NCBI GenBank assembly: GCA_947471035.1
Contig: CANIWJ010000004.1
Coordinates: forward strand, 1-64,000
Source: Verrucomicrobiota bacterium
GTDB taxonomy: Bacteria; Verrucomicrobiota; Verrucomicrobiia; Opitutales; Opitutaceae
DNA length: 64,000 nucleotides
Reading direction: 5' to 3'
In this document: piece by piece, positions 33,580 through 46,141 of the stretch
How the letters are laid out: the number at the start of each line of letters is the position of its first letter
How positions within the stretch are numbered: the first letter of the stretch is position 1
Notes under the pieces: model-generated
What the model was told of the DNA's origin: nothing
The model's database searches: none
Seen by the model: the letters and a program-made list of their open reading frames with translations, nothing else
Translations under genes and position numbers: made by a program

Positions 33580-34386
33580 ATGAAGCGCATCCTATTCACC
33601 GCCCTCGCTTTGTTTACCGCCGCCGCACGCGCCGCCAGCTTGGAAGCACCCTTGCCCGCCTTCGCCGCACCCGACGCCAAAGCCCCCATCCTCGGCACTG
33701 CCAAAGCCGGCACCAAACTCGCCACCGTGGCCGCCCCAGCCGGCTGGGCCGCCGTGGAGCTCGTCGGCCCCCACACCGTTTACGTCACCGAAAAAGACAC
33801 CCTGAAAAACTTCGAGGTGCGCCCAGGCGGCGCCTACCACTCCGCCCCTCGCGCCGATTCCCCTGTGGTCGGCCTCGCAGGCGAGAAAGACCCGTCCGAC
33901 TTCGTCGATGTCGCCGGTCGTTTTAACAAGTTCTCCCTCAAGAAAACCCTCATCGCCTACGTCCGCATGGCCCCCACCGCCGTGACTCCCGTCGCCGCCG
34001 CACCTGTGCCCGCCGCCGCTGCGCCCTCAGCCGCCGCCGCTCCCGAGCTCATGGGCGACCTAAACGCCACTCTGCGTAATGACATTCCCGCCTCCTCGCC
34101 CGCCAGCCCCGGCCACAGCGCCCAGCTCGGCGAACCCCGCCTCGCCCGCACCTTCTTCGGTGTCGTCGCCTCGACCCGCAATCCACTCCGCCCGCGCCGT
34201 CCCTATGATTTCCAAATCAACGACTCCGCCGGTGCCCGCATCGCTTACATCGACATCTCCCACCTCCTCCTCACTGAACAAATAGAAGCCTTCGTTGGCC
34301 GCCCCGTCTTCATCCTCGGCACAGCCGAGCCCCTCGGCTCCGGCAACGAAATCGTGATCCGCTGCGAAACCCTGAAACTCCAATAG
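33580..34386 (+). CDS. secreted protein, SH3-like domain, unknown function
   Basis: 268 residues with a signal peptide ([18 protein letters not shown]). A segment near residues 25-65 ([19 protein letters not shown]...GWAAVEL) resembles a bacterial SH3 domain; a second, ill-defined domain follows. A low-complexity Ala/Pro linker (about 130-155) precedes a C-terminal beta-rich domain with [20 protein letters not shown] and [16 protein letters not shown], similar to small OB-like modules in Verrucomicrobia. Probably periplasmic. It lies 38 bases after the pseudouridine synthase gene and may share its transcript. Confidence 0.65.
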   Translation: MKRILFTALALFTAAARAASLEAPLPAFAAPDAKAPILGTAKAGTKLATVAAPAGWAAVELVGPHTVYVTEKDTLKNFEVRPGGAYHSAPRADSPVVGLAGEKDPSDFVDVAGRFNKFSLKKTLIAYVRMAPTAVTPVAAAPVPAAAAPSAAAAPELMGDLNATLRNDIPASSPASPGHSAQLGEPRLARTFFGVVASTRNPLRPRRPYDFQINDSAGARIAYIDISHLLLTEQIEAFVGRPVFILGTAEPLGSGNEIVIRCETLKLQ

Positions 34387-34448
34387 AACGTCCGCCCTCC
34401 CGAACGTTTTTCCAGCTCCCGGCACCTTCGCCGCCTTATCTTTTCACC

Positions 34449-35321
34449 ATGCAGCTCATCGACGGCAACGCCATAGCCGCTTCCATCATCAGCGAACTCA
34501 AGACCCAGGTTGAAGCGCTTTCCGGCCGCCGCCCCTGCCTCGCCCTCGTGCGGGTCGGCGAGGACCCCGCCTCGGTCTCCTACGTGAAGAAAAAAGAAAA
34601 AACCGCCGCCGAAATCGGCATCGAAAGCCGCATCATCCTGCCCCCGGTCACCATCTCACAGTCCGCGCTCGAAACCCTGATCGACGAACTCAACGCCGAC
34701 CCCACCGTGGACGGCATCCTCGTCCAGTCCCCCCTGCCCAAGCCGCTCAACGAACTGGCCGTCTTCCGCCGCATCGCCGCGCATAAGGACGTGGACGGTT
34801 TCCACACCCTTAACCTCGGCAAAATCGCCCAAGAGGACGACACCGGCTTCGTCGCCTGCACCCCCGCCGGCGTGATGGAACTGCTCGCCCGTTCCGGCAC
34901 CGACCTCAACGGCAAACACGTCGTCGTGCTCGGCCGCTCCCTCATCGTGGGCAAGCCCGTGGCCCTGCTCGCCCTCCAGAAAAAAGCCGGTGCCAACGGC
35001 ACCGTCACCATCTGCCACTCCGGCACCACCGACCTGCCCGCCATCACCCGCCTGGCCGACGTGCTCATCGCCGCCATCGGCCGCCCGGAATTCGTCAAGG
35101 CCCACATGGTCAAACCCGGTGCAGTCATCATCGACGTCGGCATCAACCGCGTGGCCGATGCCACCAAAAAAACCGGCTACAAACTCGTCGGCGACGTCGA
35201 TTTTTCCGGTGTCTCCCCCCTGGCCTCCAAGATCACCCCGGTGCCCGGCGGCGTCGGGCCCATGACCGTGTGCATGCTCATGCAAAACACCCTCAAGGCC
35301 CGCCGCCTCGCCGCCGCCTGA
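34449..35321 (+). CDS. folD: methylenetetrahydrofolate dehydrogenase/cyclohydrolase
   Basis: 290 residues, normal length. It shows [17 protein letters not shown] (catalytic Lys), [31 protein letters not shown] (NADP binding) and [18 protein letters not shown]. FolD makes 5,10-methenyl- and 10-formyl-tetrahydrofolate for one-carbon metabolism. It lies 62 bases after the secreted-protein gene, in a same-strand run with the receiver-kinase and proC. Confidence 0.97.
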   Translation: MQLIDGNAIAASIISELKTQVEALSGRRPCLALVRVGEDPASVSYVKKKEKTAAEIGIESRIILPPVTISQSALETLIDELNADPTVDGILVQSPLPKPLNELAVFRRIAAHKDVDGFHTLNLGKIAQEDDTGFVACTPAGVMELLARSGTDLNGKHVVVLGRSLIVGKPVALLALQKKAGANGTVTICHSGTTDLPAITRLADVLIAAIGRPEFVKAHMVKPGAVIIDVGINRVADATKKTGYKLVGDVDFSGVSPLASKITPVPGGVGPMTVCMLMQNTLKARRLAAA

Positions 35322-35357
35322 ACGCCTCGACCGCGCAAGCGTTTTCCGACCGGCCCC

Positions 35358-36491
35358 ATGATTAGCCCCTCAAAAGTTCTGGTCGTGGATGACCAGCCGG
35401 TAAACGTCCAACTCCTCAAACGCGCCCTCGAACGCGAGGGCCTGACCGTCATACCCGCCCACACCGGTCAGGACGCGCTCGACCTCGTCCAGCGCGAGCA
35501 CCCCGACCTCATCCTGCTCGACGTCATGATGCCCGACATGGACGGCATCGAAGTCTGCCAACGTCTCCAGCAAGACAGCCGGCACAAAAACATCCCGGTC
35601 ATCTTCATCACCGCCCGCAGCTCCAAAGAGGGCCGCCTCGCCGGTCTCGGCGTGGGCGCGGTCGATTACATCACCAAGCCTATCGACCTCGACGAGACTA
35701 TCGCTCGCGTGCAGACCCAGTTGCGCGTCGTCGCGGTCAACCGCGAGATGATCGACCTCCAGCGCCGCCTTGAGGAGGCCCGTCGCGCCGCCTCCATTGG
35801 CGCCATCACCCAAGGCATCGCCCATAACCTGAATAATCTTCTCGGCGTCGTCCTAGGCTACCTCGACTTGATCAAATCCAACGCCCACCGCCCGGACACG
35901 GTGCGCGCCAACGCCGACAACCTCGAAGCCGCCGTGCAACGCATCGTCGGTATCATACGCCAGCTCGGTTCCCTGGTGGTCAAATCCCGCCTGCCCACCA
36001 GTCCGATTCCCCTCGATCAACTCCTGAAGGGCGCCAGCACCCGCTTCCGCGCCGATGCTCGTCACGAAGACCCTATAACCGTCGATAACCCCCTCGGTGC
36101 CCTGGCTCTGAATACGCACGTGGAGATGTTCGAGGAGACCCTGGGCCGCGTGCTGATGAACGCCCGCGAAAGCTACGGCTCCGCCCACGAAGGTCCACGC
36201 CCTATCACGATCCGCACCCATCTGCTGCCTACTCCCGGTCCCGACGGTCGTATCCTCGCCATCCAAGTCGAAGATCAGGGGCGCGGAATCGATCCACAGT
36301 TACGTGATCACATGTTCGAGCCTTTTATCAGCGGCAAAAACACCGTCGGGGTGGGCATGGGCCTTACCGTCGCCCGCCACGCCCTCCGCAACATGGGCGG
36401 CGATCTCGTGCTCGAAGACCGGCCCGGCGGAGGCGTCATCGCCACCCTCACCCAACCGCTCGAACGCCGCCGCCGCGTGCAAGCGAGCTGA
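35358..36491 (+). CDS. receiver domain fused to histidine kinase
   Basis: 377 residues. Residues 5-122 are a CheY-type receiver (KVLVVDDQPVNVQLL, phospho-acceptor Asp in LILLDVMMPDMDGIE, ITAR, and Lys in DYITKPIDLDE). After a coiled linker comes a histidine-kinase core: SIGAITQGIAHNLNNLLG with the phospho-His, and an ATPase with VEDQGRGIDPQLRDHMFEPF and GVGMGLTVARHALRNMGG. There is no transmembrane segment, so it is cytoplasmic. The receiver-first order suggests it receives phosphate from, or is regulated by, another kinase. No output regulator is adjacent. Confidence 0.92.
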   Translation: MISPSKVLVVDDQPVNVQLLKRALEREGLTVIPAHTGQDALDLVQREHPDLILLDVMMPDMDGIEVCQRLQQDSRHKNIPVIFITARSSKEGRLAGLGVGAVDYITKPIDLDETIARVQTQLRVVAVNREMIDLQRRLEEARRAASIGAITQGIAHNLNNLLGVVLGYLDLIKSNAHRPDTVRANADNLEAAVQRIVGIIRQLGSLVVKSRLPTSPIPLDQLLKGASTRFRADARHEDPITVDNPLGALALNTHVEMFEETLGRVLMNARESYGSAHEGPRPITIRTHLLPTPGPDGRILAIQVEDQGRGIDPQLRDHMFEPFISGKNTVGVGMGLTVARHALRNMGGDLVLEDRPGGGVIATLTQPLERRRRVQAS

Positions 36492-36527
36492 TCCCCGGTT
36501 ACCTACGCCGCTTCCCCCGTTTTTCCC

Positions 36528-37340
36528 ATGCCTTCCCTTCGTATCGCTTTCCTCGGGGCCGGTCGCATGGCCTCCGCTATCATCGACGGCTTGCTCGGCA
36601 CCGGAGCCGCCACCCCCGATTCAATCGCTATCCTCGGTGGTTCCGGCCCCAGCGCGCCAGCCCTGGCTACTCGCACCGGCGTCCGCCTGGCCACTGACCT
36701 GGCCGACCTGCTAGCCACCGCCGACCTCGTGGTCATCGCCTTTAAACCCCAACACTTGGCCGGCGCCGATTCGCGCCTCGCCGAGCTCACTCAAGGCAAA
36801 CTCGTCCTGTCCGTGTTAGCCGCCAAAACCCTGGCGCGACTGGCCAAAACCTTTCCCCACGCCCGCAACATCGTCCGCACCATGCCCAACACCCCCGCCG
36901 CCATCGGCGCCGGTGTGACCGGCTGGGCTGCGTTATCTGCGCTCACCGCCGCCGACCGCGCCACCGTGGTCATCCTTCTCCGTGCCATGGGCCGCGAAAT
37001 CGAACTGCCGGAAAACCAAATCGATGCGCTTATGGCGGTCAGTGGCTGCGGCCCGGCCTTCGTCTTTGAATTCACCGCCGCCCTGCGCGAAGCCGGCGTG
37101 GCCTGCGGCCTGAGCCGTGAAACCGCCCACCTTCTGGCGCTGGAGACCGTGGTTGGCGCGGCCAAACTCATGGCCCACACCGGCACCGAACCCGAAGAAC
37201 TGCGCAACCAAGTAACCTCCCCCAAGGGCACCACTTTCGCCGGGCTGCAAGTGCTTCAAAACCGTGATTTTCGCGGACTCCTGCGCGACACCGCCTTGGC
37301 CAGCCAAGCCCGCTCCGCTGAACTCTCCGCCCAAGAGTGA
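36528..37340 (+). CDS. proC: pyrroline-5-carboxylate reductase
   Basis: 270 residues: an N-terminal Rossmann domain with IAFLGAGRMASAIIDGLL, the RTMPNTPAAIGAGVT motif near residue 115, AVSGCGPAFVFEF, and the C-terminal helical dimerisation domain with LRNQVTSPKGTTFAGLQ. It performs the last NAD(P)H-dependent step of proline synthesis. The gene ends in a bidirectional terminator. Confidence 0.96.
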   Translation: MPSLRIAFLGAGRMASAIIDGLLGTGAATPDSIAILGGSGPSAPALATRTGVRLATDLADLLATADLVVIAFKPQHLAGADSRLAELTQGKLVLSVLAAKTLARLAKTFPHARNIVRTMPNTPAAIGAGVTGWAALSALTAADRATVVILLRAMGREIELPENQIDALMAVSGCGPAFVFEFTAALREAGVACGLSRETAHLLALETVVGAAKLMAHTGTEPEELRNQVTSPKGTTFAGLQVLQNRDFRGLLRDTALASQARSAELSAQE

Positions 37341-37373
37341 TTCACGTTTCAGCGTTCGCATCACGGCACAAAA

Positions 37374-37403
37374 AAGCTGACCGGCTAAAAGCTCGGCCAG
37401 CTT
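37374..37403. terminator. bidirectional terminator between proC and STAS gene
   Basis: An imperfect inverted repeat (aagctgaccggc / gctcggccagctt) lies between two convergent genes, with a run of A on its left and T on its right in part. On the minus strand it is followed by T6, which suits the STAS gene. Confidence 0.7.
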
Positions 37404-37425
37404 TACGGCAAAAAGGCTCGACGGC

Positions 37426-37938
37426 TCAGCCTTGGTCCACGCGGCCTTTAAGAAAGGCCAACACGTCTTGGAACTTGGTGCGGTTGGCCTCGTCGGCGGC
37501 GACTAGATTCTCGTGCGCGGCCAAGACAAGACGCGCGTTTTCGAGCTCGTTCATTTTCGCCTGAGGGGCGAGCGCTGTGCCTCCGGTGCGCAACTGAGTC
37601 GTCGCGTCCGGACAATCCACCACCAGCAAACGGTGCAGACCAAGATTCTTGATCAACTCCAAGTTACGCTCTCCGACGCGACACAGCACCAGACTGCCAT
37701 CGGATCCGGCTTTGCGCAGTTCGAGCGCGGAACCGGCCAGCACGCCGAGAAAGGTGCTGTCCATGCTGGTGCAATTTTGGAAATCCATCACGAAGCGCAA
37801 ACGGCCCTGACGGCGCATCTCGCTCATAAAATCGCGCAAGGTTGCGCTGTTTTGAAAAGAGGCACGCCCCTCGATGCGTATGATAACGGGATCACAGGAG
37901 GCATCTACTAGGAAAGTGGAAGAGGCGACGTCAGACAT
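37426..37938 (-). CDS. STAS-domain anti-sigma-factor-antagonist-like protein
   Basis: 170 residues from the ATG at 37938. A STAS fold is indicated by VIIRIEGRASFQNSATLRDF and FVMDFQNCTSMDSTFLGVLA, where the Ser of the MDST stretch matches the phosphorylatable serine of SpoIIAA-type antagonists, followed by LVLCRVGERNLELIKNLGLH. Residues beyond 120 form a longer C-terminal helix than in SpoIIAA. Such proteins control sigma factors or stressosomes by partner switching. No kinase or phosphatase partner is adjacent, so the target is unknown. Confidence 0.82.
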   Translation of the reverse strand: MSDVASSTFLVDASCDPVIIRIEGRASFQNSATLRDFMSEMRRQGRLRFVMDFQNCTSMDSTFLGVLAGSALELRKAGSDGSLVLCRVGERNLELIKNLGLHRLLVVDCPDATTQLRTGGTALAPQAKMNELENARLVLAAHENLVAADEANRTKFQDVLAFLKGRVDQG

Positions 37939-37978
37939 GGCTTTGGGAGAACGGTAAGCGACCATGTTAAAAATACGT

Positions 37979-38020
37979 GTCGGCCGATCCTATGGCAAGC
38001 AAGCGGAGGGACCGGCCGAC
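37979..38020 (-). terminator. probable terminator after aconitase gene
   Basis: Eight-base perfect arms gtcggccg and cggccgac, 26 bases after the acnA stop. On the minus strand they are followed by a T-rich stretch. Confidence 0.6.
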
Positions 38021-38046
38021 GACTATTTTTACAGAGTCTTTAACGT

Positions 38047-40734
<2,688 letters not shown>

Positions 40735-40788
40735 CGTGGACGTTTGGAAAATGGGTGAAAATCGGTCGGACTTGGATGACACGAAACG

Positions 40789-40812
40789 GGCCGACCCAAA
40801 AGGCCGGCCCGA
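40789..40812 (-). terminator. probable hairpin after peroxiredoxin gene
   Basis: Arms gggccgacc and ggccggccc pair imperfectly around a short loop, 14 bases after the peroxiredoxin stop. The T-tract on the minus strand is short, so the call is weak. Confidence 0.4.
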
Positions 40813-40825
40813 AGGGAAAAGAGGG

Positions 40826-41299
40826 TTATTTGGCGAGGGCGGCTTTAACGGCCTCGAAATTAGGCAGGTCTTTGGGGGTAGCGGTTTGCTCGGCGTATTT
40901 AATCACGCCGTCTTTGCCAATAACGAAGGCGGCTCGGGCTGAAGTGTCACCAATCCCGGCCAAGCCAGGAAACACGACGTCGTAGGCCTTGGTGGTTTCC
41001 TTGTTCAGGTCGGAAACAATCGTGAGTTTGATATTCTCCTTCTTGGCCCAGGCTTCTTGTGCGAAAGGACTGTCGACACTGATCGCGATAACCTCGGCAC
41101 CGAGCGAGGCATAGGCGGAGAGCCCGGACGTGATGTCACACAACTCGGCCGTACAAACCCCGGTGAAAGCCAACGGGAAAAACAGCAGAACAGTCTGCTT
41201 GTGGCCGAAATTAGCGGATAGCTTTACGTCCACCAAGCCATCGGCGGTTTTGGATTTAAGGGTGAAATCAGGAGCGCGAGTGCCGATAGAGAGGGCCAT
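40826..41299 (-). CDS. peroxiredoxin (AhpC/TSA family)
   Basis: 157 residues. The peroxidatic Cys49 lies in [17 protein letters not shown], with Cys54 five residues on as a possible resolving partner. The N-terminus [14 protein letters not shown] and [13 protein letters not shown] complete the thioredoxin fold of the peroxiredoxin family. It reduces peroxides using thiols. It stands upstream of acnA on the same strand, separated by a probable hairpin. Confidence 0.92.
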   Translation of the reverse strand: MALSIGTRAPDFTLKSKTADGLVDVKLSANFGHKQTVLLFFPLAFTGVCTAELCDITSGLSAYASLGAEVIAISVDSPFAQEAWAKKENIKLTIVSDLNKETTKAYDVVFPGLAGIGDTSARAAFVIGKDGVIKYAEQTATPKDLPNFEAVKAALAK

Positions 41300-41450
41300 G
41301 GTGGATTGAGGATGAGAGGTTAAGGGAACACGTGGACGGCCAGTAGCGGACGATCACGCGTGATAAAAGCCAAACCCTGAGTAGCGCCGCAGAGTGCCGC
41401 AATCCGTTTTTAACAGGGACGCATCGGCAAAAGCTCGCGCGGACCTGAGG

Positions 41451-41475
41451 GGTCTGTCGCGGGCATTGACAGACC
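41451..41475. promoter_or_regulatory. perfect 8-base inverted repeat upstream of small gene
   Basis: ggtctgtc (41451-41458) and gacagacc (41468-41475) with a nine-base spacer, located between the divergent peroxiredoxin gene and the small gene at 41540. The spacing is operator-like. No regulator can be assigned. Confidence 0.35.
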
Positions 41476-41539
41476 GAGGTCATGAACTACGGTCATCAAC
41501 TCCACTTTAGACCGTTTGCTGACGATCTCACTTGCCACT

Positions 41540-41800
41540 ATGCCCTCCGCTCACACTCCGCCAGACGCGACCGGCGCCCGCGACTTCGTGAAGCAGTCCA
41601 GTCTCTACCAAGAGTTCTTGGCTGAGCGGGAGGAGATTCTAAAACACAAGTGGATCGAATCCGAGCGGCTTGGCTACGACATCGGTTTCGAGCGCGCTCT
41701 GCTCGATTGGATTCGCAAACACCGCGACAGTTGGCGCGCCGCTCGCCGTTCCGGATCCACGGCGACAAACCCAGCGATCATCCCGTCGAATCGACGTTAA
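41540..41800 (+). CDS. small conserved-looking protein of unknown function
   Basis: 86 residues from the ATG at 41540; a TTG at 41516 would give an eight-residue longer form. The core FVKQSSLYQEFLAEREEI and KHKWIESERLGYDIGFERAL is helical, charged and rich in Trp/Tyr. The last residues (RRSGSTATNPAIIPSNRR) look disordered. I cannot name the domain. It ends inside a terminator hairpin convergent with clpX. Confidence 0.65.
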   Translation: MPSAHTPPDATGARDFVKQSSLYQEFLAEREEILKHKWIESERLGYDIGFERALLDWIRKHRDSWRAARRSGSTATNPAIIPSNRR

Positions 41801-41825
41801 AACGCCCCGCTTAAGCGGCGTTTTT
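41800..41825 (+). terminator. terminator overlapping clpX 3' end
   Basis: Arms acgccccgctt and aagcggcgt followed by TTTTT on the plus strand; the reverse also ends in TTTT, so it may serve both convergent genes. It covers the clpX stop codon. Confidence 0.75.
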
Positions 41826-43145
41826 GGCCTCATCGGTATCATCGAGGATAGATTTATCGTTTTTGGTGCGACGGCGCAGTTGAGGCCGACGCTCACCTGC
41901 CACGACCCCAGCATTGATAATCACCTCCGCTACATCATCGCGGGACGGTAAATCATACATCACATCTAGCATGATCTGCTCCATGATCGAGCGTAAGGCA
42001 CGTGCACCCGTTTTGAGTGTGATGGCTTTGCGCGCGATAGCGGTAAGCGCATCCGAAGTGAATCGCAGGCTTACACCATCAATCGCGAAAAGCTTGGCGT
42101 ATTGTTTAACCAAAGAGTTTTTCGTGTCCTGCAAAACCTTTTCTAAATCCGCCAGTTTCAACGGCGCGAGCACTGAGACCACCGGCAAGCGACCGATGAA
42201 CTCAGGGATCATACCGTAGCGGACCAAATCCTCCGGAGCCAGCGCGCGCATAAGCGCTTCGGCGGCCTCATCATCTCCTTGCTCAGTCATTGGCTTGTGC
42301 GAGGTGTGGGCGCTGAATCCGATGCCGCGAGCGCCAATCCGGCGCTGGACGATGGCATCGAGCCCCACGAAAGCACCGCCGCAAATAAAGAGAATATTCT
42401 GGGTGTTTACCTGCACCAGTTCTTGGTTCGGATGTTTTCGTCCACCCTGGGGCGGCACGTTGCAAACCGTCCCCTCAAGAATCTTTAGCAAGGCTTGCTG
42501 CACACCCTCGCCGGAGACGTCACGAGTGATGGAAACGTTCTCCGTCTTGCGTCCGATCTTGTCGATTTCGTCGATGTAAACGATGCCGCACTCAGCCCGC
42601 TTAACATCGAAATTCGCGTTCTGCAGCAGGCGCACGATCACGTTTTCCACGTCGTCACCCACATATCCGGCTTCGGTTAAAGTAGTGGCATCCGCGATGG
42701 CAAAGGGAACATCCAGAATACGTGCCAAGGTTCGAGCAAGCAAGGTCTTGCCCGAACCAGTTGGACCCGTGAGCAGGATATTGCTCTTCTCAACCTCGAC
42801 CTCGTTAAACTCCGGTGCCAACGCCTCTCCCACACGATCCGGCGATCCGACAGCAAAACTCAGCCGTTTGTAGTGATTATAAACCGCGACTGAGAGCACC
42901 TTCTTGGCGTGATCCTGACCGATCACGTGCTCATCCAACGTGCGCTTAATTTCAGATGGCTTAAGCAGTTGAAAAGTCGGCTTACGATCTACGGCCGGAG
43001 TGGAGAACTCACGGTCAATAATTGTTTTACAGACATTTACGCACGCATCGCAAATATACACGCCCGGCCCGGCGATGATCTTGCGAACCTCGGACTGCGG
43101 CTTACCGCAAAACGAACATAGATTAACCCGTGTTGCCTTAGCCAT
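41811..43145 (-). CDS. clpX: ATP-dependent Clp protease ATPase subunit ClpX
   Basis: 444 residues. The N-terminal zinc-binding domain has four cysteines (LCSFCGKPQ and CDACVNVC), then the AAA+ core with Walker [19 protein letters not shown], Walker [12 protein letters not shown], the GRLPVVSVL sensor region and a C-terminal domain with [22 protein letters not shown]. ClpX unfolds substrates and feeds them to ClpP. It follows clpP and tig in the standard order. Confidence 0.98.
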   Translation of the reverse strand: MAKATRVNLCSFCGKPQSEVRKIIAGPGVYICDACVNVCKTIIDREFSTPAVDRKPTFQLLKPSEIKRTLDEHVIGQDHAKKVLSVAVYNHYKRLSFAVGSPDRVGEALAPEFNEVEVEKSNILLTGPTGSGKTLLARTLARILDVPFAIADATTLTEAGYVGDDVENVIVRLLQNANFDVKRAECGIVYIDEIDKIGRKTENVSITRDVSGEGVQQALLKILEGTVCNVPPQGGRKHPNQELVQVNTQNILFICGGAFVGLDAIVQRRIGARGIGFSAHTSHKPMTEQGDDEAAEALMRALAPEDLVRYGMIPEFIGRLPVVSVLAPLKLADLEKVLQDTKNSLVKQYAKLFAIDGVSLRFTSDALTAIARKAITLKTGARALRSIMEQIMLDVMYDLPSRDDVAEVIINAGVVAGERRPQLRRRTKNDKSILDDTDEAKNAA

Positions 43146-43232
43146 GTGCTTATAACCTTAACATGGTCAAGTTATAGGTGATGTCGAGGCGTAAGCCTAC
43201 AGCGGCAATCTCCTGTCTCTAAATCGATAGGA

Positions 43233-43853
43233 TCAAGAACTCGAAACCGGAGTAATCACGGAGGCTTCGGCCGAGTTCTCCACCACATGATCGACGAGAC
43301 CGTAATCTTTGGCCTCTTGGGCACTCAAAAAATAATCGCGATCAGTGTCTTTTTCCAACTGCTCAATAGTCTTGCCGGTATGGCGGGCAATAACCTGATT
43401 CAAGGTCTGCCGCCAGCGAAGTATTTCCTTGGCCGCGATGGCAATGTCAGAGGCTTGGCCACCTGCGCCACCGCTGGGTTGGTGAATCATCACACGGCTA
43501 TGCGGCAGCGCGAATCGTTTGCCCTTGGTCCCGGCGGCGAGCAACACCGTAGCCATGCTGGCGGCTTGGCCGATGCAGTAAGTGACCACATCGCATTGCA
43601 GGAAACGAATGGTATCGTAAATCGCCATGCCTCCGGTAACCACACCGCCGGGCGAGTTAATGTAGAGATGAATATCCTTCTTGGGATCTTCCATCTGAAG
43701 AAACAGCAGTTGCGCAATCACGACATTGGCGACGCCATCATCGATGGGCGTGCCGATAAAGATAATGCGGTCTTTCAACAGGCGGGAATAGATGTCCATC
43801 GACCGCTCCACGCGGCCGTTGTTTTCGATCACCATCGGGACGTAATAACTCAT
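43233..43853 (-). CDS. clpP: ATP-dependent Clp protease proteolytic subunit
   Basis: 206 residues, normal length. Catalytic Ser99 is in [14 protein letters not shown] and His124 in VMIHQPSGG, with the Asp further on; [18 protein letters not shown] is the oxyanion-hole region. It forms the tetradecameric protease that ClpX feeds. It lies between tig and clpX on the same strand. Confidence 0.98.
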   Translation of the reverse strand: MSYYVPMVIENNGRVERSMDIYSRLLKDRIIFIGTPIDDGVANVVIAQLLFLQMEDPKKDIHLYINSPGGVVTGGMAIYDTIRFLQCDVVTYCIGQAASMATVLLAAGTKGKRFALPHSRVMIHQPSGGAGGQASDIAIAAKEILRWRQTLNQVIARHTGKTIEQLEKDTDRDYFLSAQEAKDYGLVDHVVENSAEASVITPVSSS

Positions 43854-43920
43854 GGGTAAACCACGTTCACCGGCTCGGAGCGGAAGGCAAGCGCGACAGT
43901 GTCAATAGAGTCCAAAACAT

Positions 43921-43953
43921 AAAAAGCCCCGCCGCGAAAAACGCAGGCGGGGC
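43921..43953 (-). terminator. hairpin terminator between tig and clpP
   Basis: Arms gccccgccgcg and cgcaggcggggc around a short A-rich loop, followed by five T on the minus strand. It sits between tig and clpP and may reduce read-through into clpP-clpX. Confidence 0.85.
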
Positions 43954-43994
43954 GGCTAAAATCCACGTGGCAAACGCCACCAAAGGACAGAAGC

Positions 43995-45323
43995 TTAGAC
44001 TGTGGCGACTTCGGCGCTCTCCGTGACGACGGCTTTGGACACAAGAAGATCCAATGCCTTGTCGAATACGATGCTTTGCTGCACGGCGCGCAGGCGTTCG
44101 CGATCGTTGGTCAACTCCTTGACCAGCTTGTCCGGCTTGGTGCCGGTCTGCATTGACTGGCGGTAGAGGAAAGCGTCGATATCCGCAGCCTCGACCGCGA
44201 GTTTCTCCTGCTCGGCCACGCGCGCCAGAATGAGCTGGGTCTTCACCCGGCTCTGGGCGGCTTTCTTGGCGCCCTCAATGAGCTGACCCTTGTCTTTTTC
44301 AAATTGCTCGGCGGTCAGGCCGCGGCGCTGATTTTCCTGGATGAACTGGCGCAGCACACTCTGGGTCTCTTGCTCGACCAGGCTCTCGGGCACGGGAAAC
44401 TCAACTTTGGCCACCAGCGCATCCACGATTTGGCGACGCTTACCGGAGGTGTTTTCGTAGTCCTTGCGCGCCTTCAGATTATTGCGAATCTTGGTCTGCA
44501 ACCCGGCCAGATCATCGACTTGGTTGGCCTTGAAAAAAGTCTCGTCCAACTCAGGTAAAACGCGTTCACGAATTTCCAGAATTTCGACCGCATACACCGC
44601 CGACAAACCAGCCAGAGCAGGAGCACCGGCAAACTCGGCCGGGAAGGTCACGGAGATTTCTTTTTTGTCCCCGGTTTTGAGGCCGGCGAGCTGCTTGCCC
44701 AAGCCGGGGATAAGACCTTCGTTTTCCCCCTCAACCTCTTCCCACGTCTGGGGCACTTTACCGAAAATCTGCTTGTCGGGCACCAGCTCCAAAATGGGCT
44801 TACCATCGACCGTGCCTTCGTAAGCCAGCTTCACGTAATCACTCTTTTGGGCAGCACGCTCGGCGACTTTAAAATCGGCCCGTTCGCTACGCAGGGAATC
44901 GATACCCGTGGCAACCTCAGCCTCGGTTGGGTCAACCGGAGCGATCGTGACTGGTATGCCAGCCAAGTCGGGCAACTCAAAAGAGGGACGAAGGTCGACC
45001 GTGAAAATGATACCGGCAAACTTATCCGGGGCGATGTCGCCCTCTTGTACATTAACCACTTGAATAATATCGAGCTTAGACTCGTCAATCGCGCCACGGT
45101 AAGCCTTGCCCACGACCTTCTGCTTGAACTCGTCAGCCACAGCTTTGCCGTATTGCTTAAGAATCATGTGAGCCGGAGCTTTCCCGGGACGAAAGCCAGG
45201 AATGCTGGCATGCTTGGATACCTCGCCGATCACAACTTTATACTCGGCAGCGACTTCCACTGCATCGAGATTGACGGAGATAGTTTTACGGGTGGGCGAG
45301 ACGTCTTGGATTTGGATGTTCAC
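43995..45323 (-). CDS. tig: trigger factor
   Basis: 442 residues from a GTG at 45323. The ribosome-binding domain has the FRPGKAPAHMI loop near residue 45 (signature G-F-R-x-G-K-x-P); the FKBP-type PPIase domain occupies about 150-240, and the C-terminal chaperone arms follow (EQEKLAVEAADIDAFLYRQ). It binds nascent chains at the ribosome exit and assists folding. The order tig-clpP-clpX is widely conserved. Confidence 0.96.
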   Translation of the reverse strand: MNIQIQDVSPTRKTISVNLDAVEVAAEYKVVIGEVSKHASIPGFRPGKAPAHMILKQYGKAVADEFKQKVVGKAYRGAIDESKLDIIQVVNVQEGDIAPDKFAGIIFTVDLRPSFELPDLAGIPVTIAPVDPTEAEVATGIDSLRSERADFKVAERAAQKSDYVKLAYEGTVDGKPILELVPDKQIFGKVPQTWEEVEGENEGLIPGLGKQLAGLKTGDKKEISVTFPAEFAGAPALAGLSAVYAVEILEIRERVLPELDETFFKANQVDDLAGLQTKIRNNLKARKDYENTSGKRRQIVDALVAKVEFPVPESLVEQETQSVLRQFIQENQRRGLTAEQFEKDKGQLIEGAKKAAQSRVKTQLILARVAEQEKLAVEAADIDAFLYRQSMQTGTKPDKLVKELTNDRERLRAVQQSIVFDKALDLLVSKAVVTESAEVATV

Positions 45324-45454
45324 AGGCTAAAATTCAGCAGGGTTTCGTGGATAGAATTTGTCACCCTACGCAACCGCGCAAAAGCCGGTCAATGCCTGAT
45401 TCTCACGCTTGCCGCGACCGCCGTCCGCCCGCTTGCTGCGGAGCCTTTCCCATC

Positions 45455-46141
45455 GTGCAGAGCCTCCGCCAACTTCTCGAACAACACCCTAGCCTACTGG
45501 TGATAGATTCCAGCTCTACACGGGTCGAAGCGGTCCTCTGGCAACGCGGTTCCCTTACACCCGCGCAAGTCGTTCACTGCGATGGTGAGGCGTCCGCCGC
45601 CTTGCCTGAAGTCACAGCTCAGGCGCTCGCCGCCGTCGCGCTCACGGTGCGCGCCCTTGATGCCGTGGCCTTTTGCGCGGGCCCGGGCTCCGTGCTTGGC
45701 ATCCGCCTTGCCGCCGCCTCGCTGCGCGCTTGGCGGGCGATCAACCCTTCACTCGCGCTATTCTCTTACCAAAGCTTGCCACTCCTCGCCGCCGCGCACC
45801 CTGCGCATGCCATCGTGGCCGACGCGCGGCGGGATAGTTGGCACGTTGTCCGACCAGAGTCCCCGGATCAGATACAACGCCTCACCACGGCCCAACTCGG
45901 CCCCTTGGCCTGTATCAGCCCCTTGGGCACACCGGCGACTTTCCGCCGCTGGTCCAGCCTGCCTTCCGAGGTAACCTTGCACCCGCTTACCTACTCTGCG
46001 GCGGCTTTACTCTGCGCCGCGTCGGACACTCCGTTTTTCACTCCGTCTTCTGAGCCCGAAGCTTTTCTGGCGGATACTCCCAGTTACGTCACTTGGACGC
46101 CACAAATTCACCAGGCGCCCGGAAGCCGACTTGCTTCATGA
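45455..46141 (+). CDS. tsaB: TsaB-like tRNA t6A modification protein
   Basis: 228 residues from a GTG at 45455, chosen because a GGAG ribosome binding site lies ten bases upstream; an ATG further upstream gives a Cys/Arg-rich extension. The protein has LLVIDSSSTRVEAVLWQRG, DAVAFCAGPGSVLGIRLA and an actin-like ASKHA fold. TsaB works with TsaD and TsaE to make threonylcarbamoyladenosine in tRNA. It is diverged from E. coli TsaB. The last codons overlap the alr start (ATGA). Confidence 0.82.
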   Translation: MQSLRQLLEQHPSLLVIDSSSTRVEAVLWQRGSLTPAQVVHCDGEASAALPEVTAQALAAVALTVRALDAVAFCAGPGSVLGIRLAAASLRAWRAINPSLALFSYQSLPLLAAAHPAHAIVADARRDSWHVVRPESPDQIQRLTTAQLGPLACISPLGTPATFRRWSSLPSEVTLHPLTYSAAALLCAASDTPFFTPSSEPEAFLADTPSYVTWTPQIHQAPGSRLAS

